64,000 nt of DNA. Origin: Achatina immaculata. Lineage: Eukaryota > Mollusca > Gastropoda > Stylommatophora > Achatinidae. The stretch covers positions 31,870,084-31,934,083 of the forward strand of contig CM019719.1 in the NCBI GenBank assembly GCA_009760885.1. Reading direction: 5' to 3'. Position numbers and translations under genes: made by a program. Below are positions 56,481-64,000 of the stretch, piece after piece; position 1 is the stretch's first letter; the number at the start of each line of letters is the position of its first letter. A model generated the notes under the pieces. It ran no database searches. It saw only the letters and a list, made by a program, of their open reading frames with translations, and was not told where the DNA came from.

Positions 56481-59400
56481 CTAAGGAGGGAAAAAAATGT
56501 TCTAATTTGGCATAAGGTTGTGTATATCAATAAATTTAGAGGCAAATATTTATATATTCATTTATCTTTGTCTTTGGATTTAGTGAGTGCCATAATAGCT
56601 GTGTTAAAACCAGTTCTAATAGAGTTAAATAAAGGTGTATAGTGCAGTTTCACAAAAAAAAACATATATATTTAAGGAGAATAATGAATATGGCAAGAAG
56701 AGACAAAATAAGAAATGATACCATCAAGGAAAAGGTTGGAGTAACACCAGAATCACACTATATCCAGAAGCAGCAACTCAAATGGTTTGGACCCGTTACA
56801 CAGTTACCACAAGACAGTACATCACAGAAAACATCCACACTAAGATTTGTAGATAATAGAGGAAGAGGTCACCCACGCAAGAGATGGAGAGGAAATTATA
56901 GAAGCATTAAATATCCCATTATATAAAGCAAATCGTAGAGTCCTATCAAGATGTCTGTCTGTTCCCTCAACGCCAAGAGATATATAAGAGAAGAGAGAGA
57001 CACACACGTGTGCGCGCCCACACACACACACACGCATCACTGATGATCTGCAAATGGATGCATCAGCAGCAGGGCATCTTGCTCACAACCGAGAGGCCTA
57101 CAGGAATGGTGTTAGGGAGGCAATGTTCCGCAAGGGCCATGCAAATGAATGAATGATGAATGAATGAACTAAATGCATCAAGAACAGATTAAATCAGAAA
57201 TAACACCATCAGTGCGAAGACTGGAATAACACCAGTACTACGCTATATCCAGAAAGAACTAGTCAAGTAGTTTTTGACATGCTAAGCCACTGCTACCAGA
57301 CAGTATGTTATGACATTTAGAAAAATCATACTAAGAACTGTAGAAAACAGGGAGAGACCACCCACACAAGAGATGTAAGGGGGAAATAAAAAAAACCTTA
57401 AATGTCTCATTGTTTTAAGAATGTTGCTGAGTCCTGTTAAGACACCTTTTTTTGCCCTCTCAACACTGAAATGCATATGAAGAGGAAGACAAAACAAGAA
57501 AGACAGTATATTAACTTTTTTTGAGACTTGGGGAAAAATAGAAATCAAACAGAAATTTGAAGGACAGAAATGTGTGTTTTCATTTTCCAGAGAAAGACAT
57601 AATACACATCAGAGTTAGCTGTGAATATGCATTTGACAGGCAGAAAAAGCTCTATGAGAAGTTCTGGAACATTTAAAAGTAATTAAAGCCATGAGAGAAA
57701 ATACAACCAAAATCCTACATACCCGTATTATCACAGAAAAACTATGATCACAGAAAAACTAAAGGAAGAGAGAGTGCGACCAGGAGAAAAATATCCTAAC
57801 AGTTTGGTCAAGCGATGCAGGTTAAGAAAAGCAAAACAACTCGTCGAAATTTAAGCACTTTGACTTCAACTACCAAATTACTTTAATAATAGTTATCATC
57901 ATATTACAAGCACAATCCTCCATATCACACTAAGCACAAACTTCTCATCTACGAACCTGTTTAATTATAGTCTTTATCAGAGTAAGTGCATGCCTCTCTA
58001 CCATACTTCACTATAACATGATTCACAACAGTACGATGTGGGATGCAAAACATGAGGACCTAAAACACTGGTCAGTTTATCAGAACAATAAATACGGATG
58101 TCAGAGGCCTGAACCAAGGAAGGCAGAAGAAGACGAAGGTTACTACGTAAGAGCAAAACACGCATTACTCACATTAAAACTGTGATTTCGAACATTGGTG
58201 ATATTGACATTTCGTGACCTCCACTGGTTGCCTTGATCTCCAAAAGCAGTCCACAGAACCTCTTGGTGACCAGTGTCTGTCTGGTATGACACTGTCAGGT
58301 TTCCTGTGCTTTGACCGTACATGTGGTACCAAAAGAGAAGACAGTATCCGGATGCTGAGCCACTGACAGTTGGAGAAACGAGGCGAGCTGAATCTCCAAC
58401 TATTGTTCTTGACGATTCCACGTACAGATAATAACCATCTATTTGAAATAAAATGCGTAAGTTAGTTTTCCGACACAATCTAATTTTTATAATGTACAGG
58501 AAAAGAGAGACTGATTGGCAGATGTAGTCAACGGATAGGCAGGGAGATAAACTGAAATGAGAGGCACAAAGGTATGCAAAAAGATGAATGGATAGATCAG
58601 TGAGTGGTTAGCAGACAGACAGACAGGTAGGTAGGTATCTACATAGATAAACAGGCGGACTAATGGACAGGTAGGTAGGTAGGTAGTCGTTCGGTCGGTC
58701 GTTAGGTAGGTAGGTAGGTAGGCAGTTAGGTAGGTAGTCCTTCTCATTACAGTATCTCTTTGTCTCTCTAGATAGAACACAACATTTTCGCCTTACTTGG
58801 GCTTGTCCTATCTGAAGTGGGGCCTGTTCCAGGAGAATCCGTCTCCCCTGAGTGTCTAACCCAGTCGAGTGTGTCCCCGGGTGTGAGAGCGTTCATCCAC
58901 CCACACAGATCATGTTCAAAATTACAATCAAACTGAAGTGAACCTGAAAACATTCCAAACATTGGAGAGAAGATACATTTGTGTGCCATAGTTTTTTTTT
59001 TTAATATTAGTTTTTGTTTGCACTGTTTTTGTTATTTCTAAACCAATTCTTGTCAAGATTTTTAAAAAAAAGAATCGTCTTTCCTCATTTTTAGCAAACT
59101 GTCATGACAAATGGCAGCAGAACTAAGCAGTTGATGGACTAAATTTGAGACAGATGTTTAGTTCAACAATTGTCAAGTTGGGGACATCCATGTCGTTTGG
59201 GGGTCATCATCATCAGGTGCCGTGCCGGCTGGCATTGGCTATTATGCTTCTCCAGAGTACACGATCTTTCATGCAGGCCATCAGCTCATTTAGTGATCTC
59301 TTCTCACACCATCCCATCAGACCGTCCAGTATCATTTCTCTTGGTCTTCCTCTTGATTTTCTTCCTTCTATTTTTCCTGTTGTTATAATATTTTCAATGC

Positions 59401-62400
59401 CCCCTCTTCTCATTGCATGTCCTATGAAGGTACATTGTCTCTCTCTTATTTAATTTTTTTTTACAAGATTTTTTTGTCTCTCCAGCTTTTCTCGTACATT
59501 TTTCATTAGTTTTGGGGTATATTAACTAAATGATGGAGGTACGAAGCTTGAAATTTGAACTGTTCCTTTTTAATGTTGTTAGATTATAATTTTCTTTCAT
59601 TTGTTCTGTTCCATAGCTATCCTTGTGTAAAGTAAAACCAGTCTATTGAGATCTTCGTTAAAACTCATGCTTGCACCAAAAATAACTGATGAGCTGATGA
59701 TTTCGACAGTTTGACTAAGGGGATATTGGTATATATATGATTAATTAATTTAGTGGTCCGTGATCGTTAAAAGTTTGAGAATCCCTGGTTTAGATTCTCC
59801 AAAATGACCTCTGCTGTAGTAGGTACAAGTGTTGAGAAACCCTTCCCCTGGACTGTACGCAATTTCCATTCCAAGAGATCAAGGAAGTACTAAAAATTCC
59901 GATTAATCCCCCCCCCCCCACCCTCCCCAGTACATGATCTTATGACTAGACTGCTGTTCGTCTTGCTGGAACCTAGTGGTCGAAACACTTTCATACACTA
60001 CTAGTTTTCTTTCTTTCATGTCTATAATGCTTAGTCTACATATTTTTATGAGGCTAACAATAATAATTTTGATAATAAAACTTCTCAAAAACACAGATTA
60101 TCTCATTCTTCCCCTTGAAGTTATTTCACCCTCACCATTGCAACTACAAATTCAGTACAAACACAAAATAATAGATTCGGGCTTCCATGGCGGTATAGAA
60201 ACTCACCAGTACATCTCCCGCGATTTATGCTTATTACGTCGATAGCGATGTCTCCTTTGTAACTTGTGCCAACTGTGCCATCAAACCATATCTGAAAGTT
60301 GTTCATAGTATATTAGATTAACTATGAAGGCATACTGATTAAACGGTTACTATGGTAACATATAGATCAAATAGACTAGGAAGGAAACATTTTTCTTATC
60401 CGTGTAGTCATAAGAAAAAGTTATGGTCTATGTCTTTGATGCCCAGAAAATAACCAATTTTGGAAGTGATAGTCTTTTAACGTTTCAGCTTTTTGATTTA
60501 TTGATATTATCTATTTTCCACTTTTTAAAAAATCTTCCTTTCCGTCGTTATCTTATGACGGCGTGAACCAAAATACACTTAATGCCCTATTACTTGATAC
60601 ATTTTCTCCGTCTTCATAGGTCAACAGTAATATGCTCACAAATCAGAGTCAATCGAATTCGCTTTAATAATGGCTGTACCTCATATGCTTCTATGGATAC
60701 GAAGTCCACATGCTTCGAGTGCCATCTGTTGCCTTGGTTTCCTGATGCTGTCCACAAAATCTGCTCGGTGCCGGAGATGGTGTTGGACAGTCTGACTGTC
60801 AGTGACCCGATATGCTCGCCATACATGTGGTAGTAGAAGGATAAACAGCGTCTACCTTCGCCCTTAAAAGTACAAAGGAGAAATATATAGTGTTACGTAA
60901 TTTATCCTACTTTAGAAGATATGGTGTGAGCTTATATTGAGCATGAAGAAATAAGAAATCAGCAATTAGTCCTGCAAACGAAGTAAATAGCTCAGTCAGT
61001 TAGTCATTTGCATGTCCCTTGCGGACATTTGCCTCCCTAACATCTCTCCTGTAGGCCTCTCGGTTTAAGCAATGCCCTGCTGTTGATCCATCCATTTGCA
61101 GATCATCAGCGATGTCTTGCAGCCATCTTCGCTTGGTCTTCCTCTCTTTCTTTTTCCCATTATGTACCCTCCCAAGACGCTCTTCTCTAAATTTTCATGA
61201 CGTTTAATATGTCCAAAATATTAAAATTTTTATATGTTTAATCTTTTTTACTAGCCAACCTTCTTCAGTATTAAGTTCTTGTAGCATTAACAAAATTTTA
61301 CTGGCATGACTAATCAGGGCAACGGTTCTGTAGTTTGTGCATAATTTCAAGTTACCCTTTTTGGCAGTGATATGAACATAGTTCTTTTCCATTCTTGGAC
61401 ACATTAAACGTCATGGTTATTTAGAGAAGACAGTTTTGGAAGGGTACATAATAGGAGAAAGAAAGAGAGGAAGACCAGAGCGAAGATGACTGCAAGACAT
61501 CGTTGATAATCTGCAAAATGGACGCATCAGCAACAGGGCATCTTTGCTTACAACCGAGTGGCCTACAGGAGAGCCATTAGGGATGCAAAGTTCCCCAAGG
61601 GTCATGCAAAATGACTGACTGGGTATGGATAATGATTCGGAAATAACATGAATCATAATATGAGCCTCGGTGAAGGAATGAAGTCATCGTCCTCTTCTTC
61701 CTCTTCTTCTTCTTCGACCATTTTCAGATATCGCTTTGAATATCCATGAAGAACGCAACGATTCGCCTTGGGCTGCCAGCATCGTCATATATCTTGGTCT
61801 GGACTGCTATTGTGCCTTCTTTGCTCCTCATAAGAAAGGCAGTCCTGCAGCAGGTACTGGCTCTTTCCTTTGTTTTCAAGAGTCACAGACAAACATAAAC
61901 TGTGCCTGTTTGTCTTTTATTATAGATAAACATGACTCACCAAAGTAAGATGAATGGCAAGTGTGATGACGAAAATTAAAAGAAGTAATATAAGAGAAAA
62001 AGTGAAAAAAATGCCCAGAACGATAGGGCTTCTTTTAGATGAAGTTCACAAACACTAGCTAAAACACATTATCTGCACACCAGCCTACATACCTAAAGAT
62101 GAGAGATGATAGACAGTGACAAGAATAAACGGTCATGTAAATGTGAGAAGTAATGTGAAGGTATTTATGAAAGAAGCGCAAGGCGGTTAATACAGACTGA
62201 CTAGAAAAGGTTTTACATTTAGATGAAGGTTTCATTTAAAGTTACCCCAAGGATCGGCGTCCTGAGACGGGCTCTGTTTCCCATTGTTCTGGGACGTGAG
62301 GACTCAATGAACAAGTACCGACCTGTCAGTAAAAAGAAACTGATGTTAACATGATTACGAGTAAGTGCAGAAAGTACCTGCCAAGGTATTTTGTCATGTT

Positions 62401-63094
62401 ATGATATGAAATGACTCTTTACATTTTGTCGCCCTTTACTTCTACTACAGTCTCCCTGGTGCTACGAACGTTTTTTTTTTCTGTCCACCTGATGCTGTGA
62501 AGGTGTTAAGCACAGAACCGTATCGGATTGGGAGCGGGTCATGACAGGTATCTTTTTTTCAGTCCCTGAGTGCATCTAAAAAGCGGTGGGTGAGCAGTAC
62601 TTCTTTAGCAGAATCCGCCACCATGAGGGACTATGGTGATCCCTTCCCCGTTATTCAGCCTAGGTCTATTATTGGGGGTATCAAACGCAGAGGTGGAACA
62701 GGGTCTTGACCAGCTATGGTTCGCCAACTCTGAAGTCGCGTGCTCCCTATGGGTCTTTGGTTGTCAAAACGGACAGATTCTTCGCTTCCTTGTGCATTTT
62801 ACAGTATCATTTAAATCTATTTTCTTGACCTAGTACCGTCTGCAGTTTCCTTATGACTCAGAAAGATGTGTCTTCACCTTAATGTAAGAGAAAATATACA
62901 TCTCTAATGTACCTTTAGCAAATCTCCACTTCTTGTTACCCACTTTCCTCGTATCTCTGCTAAAACTTTCTACTTTTCTGTGATTATAGACATCAGCAGA
63001 GGAGTTAGATAAAAGAAATATGGAATACCTGTATGGTTAGAAGCGCAGTATAAAGTAACAGTGAAGCAATTCTAGCAAAGGAAAGCTGTACCAT
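56394..63094 (-). CDS. Secreted MAM-domain protein gene, minus strand, 7 visible coding exons
   Basis: MAM domains are extracellular adhesion or recognition modules with conserved Cys. Coding order: 63094-63029 (signal peptide), 62322-62246, 60862-60680, 60291-60207 (first MAM, lacking its N-terminal half), 58943-58797, 58438-58173, 56480-56394 (complete second MAM, stop TAG). From the second exon on all junctions keep phase and have GT-AG borders. First MAM: RYLFIESSRP, CLSFYYHMYGEH, LWTASGNQGNRW, GDIAIDVISINRGRC. Second MAM: FDCNFEHDLCGW, TGPTSDRTSP, GYYLYVESS, CLLFWYHMYGQS, LWTAFGDQGNQW, GDIAIDDISIQTSLC. About 280 residues are visible after the signal exon. No membrane segment follows the last MAM, so it is likely secreted. 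Signal exon phase (0) and the next exon (needs 1 base) do not fit: an exon is missing between them. Confidence 0.85.
56650..56960 (+). mobile_element. LINE 3' end (RRIMNMARRDKIRNDTI family)
   Basis: Plus-strand frame with RRIMNMARRDKIRNDTIKEK, SHYIQKQQLKWFGPVTQLPQ and GRGHPRKRWR. This is another LINE ORF2 C-terminus, inside the last intron of the MAM gene. A decayed second copy follows at 57180. Confidence 0.8.
57040..57172 (+). mobile_element. LINE 3' tail (WLQDI family), short copy
   Basis: GATGATCTGCAAATGGATGC to GGGCCATGCAAATGAATGAA, with (TGAA)n end. It lies between two copies of the RRIMNMARR family. Confidence 0.9.
57175..57480 (+). mobile_element. LINE 3' end (RRIMNMARR family), decayed second copy
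   Basis: IRNNTI, GITP.LRYIQKE and NRERPPTQEM in shifted frames align in order with 56690-56960. Confidence 0.65.
57481..58172. other. Last intron of MAM gene, no further feature
   Basis: A-rich intronic DNA with short direct repeats (ATCACAGAAAAACTA twice near 57730). Confidence 0.55.
58173..58438 (-). CDS. MAM gene exon: core of second MAM
   Basis: Acceptor TTTTATTTCAAATAG; 266 bases from GYYLYVESSRTIVGDSARLV to RNVNITNVRNHSFN; donor GTGAGT. Phase 1 to 0. Confidence 0.92.
58611..58740. repeat. (GTAG)n/(CAGA)n tetranucleotide repeats in an intron
   Basis: Imperfect GTAG and GACA runs within the 358-bp intron between the two second-MAM exons. The Thr/Tyr/Leu-rich minus-strand frame through it is an artefact. 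Confidence 0.93.
58797..58943 (-). CDS. MAM gene exon: start of second MAM
   Basis: Acceptor GGAATGTTTTCAG; SLQFDCNFEHDLCGWMNALT, DTLDWVRHSGETDSPGTGPT; donor GTAAGG. 147 bases, phase 1 to 1. Confidence 0.9.
59208..59515 (-). mobile_element. LINE 3' end (SRGRPR-MILDGL family)
   Basis: Minus frame 59413-59213: RRGGIENIITTGKIEGRKSR, GRPREMILDGLMGWCEKRSL and ASRHGT, stop. Better copy of the 14471 element. In a MAM-gene intron, same strand as the gene. Confidence 0.88.
59516..60206. other. Intron; possible hAT-type end, C-run
   Basis: AAGTTTGAGAATCCCTGG near 59775-59792 resembles a right-hand hAT end. C-run at 59909-59920. No exon. Confidence 0.45.
60207..60291 (-). CDS. MAM gene exon: end of first MAM
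   Basis: Acceptor AACAACTTTCAG; IWFDGTVGTSYKGDIAIDVI then SINRGRCTG; donor GTGAGT. 85 bases, phase 0 to 1. Confidence 0.88.
60680..60862 (-). CDS. MAM gene exon: first MAM, CLSFYYHMYG part
   Basis: Acceptor CTTTGTACTTTTAAG; 183 bases from GEGRRCLSFYYHMYGEH to VDFVSIEAYE; donor GTACAG. Phase 0 to 0. Confidence 0.87.
61000..61235 (-). mobile_element. LINE 3' end (WLQDI family), minus arm of an inverted pair
   Basis: CATTTGCATGTCCCTTGCGG to CTCTAAATTTTCATGACGTT is the complement of the family end. A further family-like stretch (CTAGCCAACCTTCTTCAGTA, matching the EEGWLVKRIK region of the 35864 copy) extends it to about 61280. Confidence 0.9.
61392..61620 (+). mobile_element. LINE 3' end (WLQDI family), plus arm of the inverted pair
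   Basis: TTGGACACATTAAACGTCAT to GGTCATGCAAAATGACTGAC. It carries small indels relative to the family and lies head to head with the minus copy 160 bases away. Confidence 0.9.
61621..62245. other. MAM-gene intron, no firm feature
   Basis: TTC-rich near 61690-61715. The plus-strand frame 61736-61948 has no recognisable motif. Confidence 0.5.
62246..62322 (-). CDS. MAM gene exon: centre of first MAM
   Basis: Acceptor TTTTTACTGACAG then RYLFIESSRPRTMGNRARLR and TPILG, donor GTAACT. 77 bases, phase 1 to 0. Confidence 0.85.
62323..63028. other. Interval that should hold a missing MAM exon
   Basis: No stretch on the minus strand shows the expected FDC.FE..LCGW and DW motifs with splice sites. 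A T-run lies at 62471. Either the exon is too diverged to see, lost, or the signal exon belongs to another isoform. Confidence 0.4.
63029..63094 (-). CDS. MAM gene exon 1: signal peptide
   Basis: ATG at 63094 in CACAATGG context. Twenty-two codons encode MVQLSFARIA then SLLLYTALL, a typical hydrophobic signal, ending CAG before donor GTATTC. The link to the MAM exons is inferred from strand, position and function. Confidence 0.55.
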
Positions 63095-63173
63095 TGTGTC
63101 AAAGAGGAAAAACGATGAAAGTAAATTCTGACTGACAAAGTTCTGTGGTCAGAACCTTCATCGTTCCTTTTTT

Positions 63174-64000
63174 TTGGGGGGGGGGGGGGGAGAAAGACCA
63201 GAATTAACACCAGATACTGAAAACTGTGAGGGACCACCAATACTTGAAGATGAAATCATAGATGCCATCAAACACATGAAGAAAGGAAAAGCGACTGGGC
63301 CTGATAATATAACAATAGAAGAAATAGAGGCACTAGAGGAGACAGGAATAAAAATAATAACCAAGTTGCTGAATGACATTTACAACAGTGGTTATATTCC
63401 CAGTGACCTGATTAAATCCACGTTTATAGCACTACCAAAGAAACCAGGTGCAAAGGAATGTGACGACCACCGGACTATCAGCCTCTCATGTCACATAACA
63501 AAGCTACTTCTGAGAATAATTATGAGAAGAAAAAGGAAAAAGATAAAAATGGAAATAGCAGATGAACAGTTTGGATTTGTTGAAGGAAAGGGAACACACA
63601 ATGCCATTTATGCTTTACGAACACTAACAGAAAGAGCTTTAGAAGTACAGAAAGATCTCTACTTATGCTTCATTGATTACACCAAGGCATTTGACAAGGT
63701 GAAACATAATGAAATTATTAAAATGCTTGAAGACATCAATATAGACGGCAAAGACCTGAGGATTGTAAAACATCTATACTGGCAGCAAGAAGCAGCAGTT
63801 TGAGTTGAAAATAGAATTGGAAAATATCAACCTATAAAACAAGGGGTGCGACAAGGATGTGTACTATCTCCAGACCTTTTTTCTCTGTATAGCGAGAATA
63901 TTCTAAGAACAATCATCACAGAACCAGGCATAAAAATTGGAGGATACAATATTAACAACCTTCGGTATGCTGACGACACAGTACTGATAGCAGAGAACCA
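63174..64000 (+). pseudogene. LINE reverse transcriptase, well preserved, runs off window
   Basis: Plus-strand RT of an endonuclease/RT-type non-LTR element. It begins after a G-run at 63177: ERPELTPDTENCEGPPILED, KKGKATGPDNITIEEIEALE, FIALPKKPGAKECDDHRTIS, QFGFVEGKGTHNAI, and motif A in CFIDYTKAFDKVKHNE. A TGA at 63801 lies in a context where relatives have Arg, consistent with CGA decay. The same frame resumes with GVRQGCVLSPDLFSLY and the catalytic LRYADDTVLIAEN just before the window end. It is probably a longer member of the WLQDI- or SLDEVE-type families whose 3' ends litter the window. The 5' part (endonuclease) is absent. Confidence 0.92.

Noticed and set aside
58487..58780. 97-codon minus-strand ORF between MAM exons
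   Set aside because: It crosses the tetranucleotide repeat in an intron; the flanking donor and acceptor remove it.
62540..62830. Candidate for the missing MAM exon
   Set aside because: Minus-strand frames here lack the Cys/Trp pattern of MAM domains and suitable splice borders.

Overview
This is an animal nuclear genome window, not bacterial. It holds split genes with GT-AG introns, many 5'-truncated LINEs, tRNA-derived SINEs, broken Tc1/mariner transposases, and very abundant micro- and minisatellites. The repeat mix (RTE-like and endonuclease/RT-type LINE tails, a GIY-YIG retroelement, a SINE with a long conserved body) and a MAM-domain gene fit a lophotrochozoan, most likely a gastropod mollusc. 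That placement is inference. Most long open frames here are repeat products (minisatellites with units divisible by 3, dinucleotide runs) and are not genes.

Two genes can be assembled exon by exon. (1) A plus-strand gene, 33216-40973, four coding exons, encodes a 570-residue Ser/Thr-rich protein starting MGSCYS (a likely N-myristoylation and palmitoylation signal) and ending in a short amphipathic segment. I do not recognise the family. (2) A minus-strand gene, 63094-56394, encodes a predicted secreted protein: a signal-peptide exon, a MAM domain lacking its N-terminal half, and a complete second MAM domain ending in TAG. Exon phases show that one exon of 3n+1 bases is missing between the signal-peptide exon and the next one.

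Layout. 1-3 kb: mariner-type pseudogene and a decayed RTE LINE. 3.3-6.3 kb: 21-bp minisatellite and simple repeats. 7.2-8.1 kb: Penelope-like GIY-YIG remnant. 9.8-19.3 kb: SINEs, LINE 3' ends, microsatellites, 46- and 47-bp minisatellites. 20.5-21.0 kb: two adjacent unexplained small ORFs. 21.3-22.8 kb: 46- and 22-bp arrays. 25.2-26.4 kb: Tc1-like pseudogene. 27.9-30.7 kb: SINE, LINE RT fragment and a 45-bp array. 33.2-41 kb: myristoyl-type gene, with a SINE, LINE tails and a deleted mariner in its large intron. 41-52 kb: AT-rich DNA with minisatellites and LINE tails. 53.7-54.8 kb: a hAT-type MITE and a 460-bp foldback. 56.4-63.1 kb: MAM gene with LINE tails in its introns. 63.2-64 kb: a fairly well preserved LINE RT running off the window.

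I found no CRISPR array, operon, rRNA, or free-standing functional tRNA gene. tRNA-like sequences sit inside SINEs. Nothing here makes a convincing case for a wholly new system. The items most worth checking are the two gene models, the small ORF pair and the foldback.
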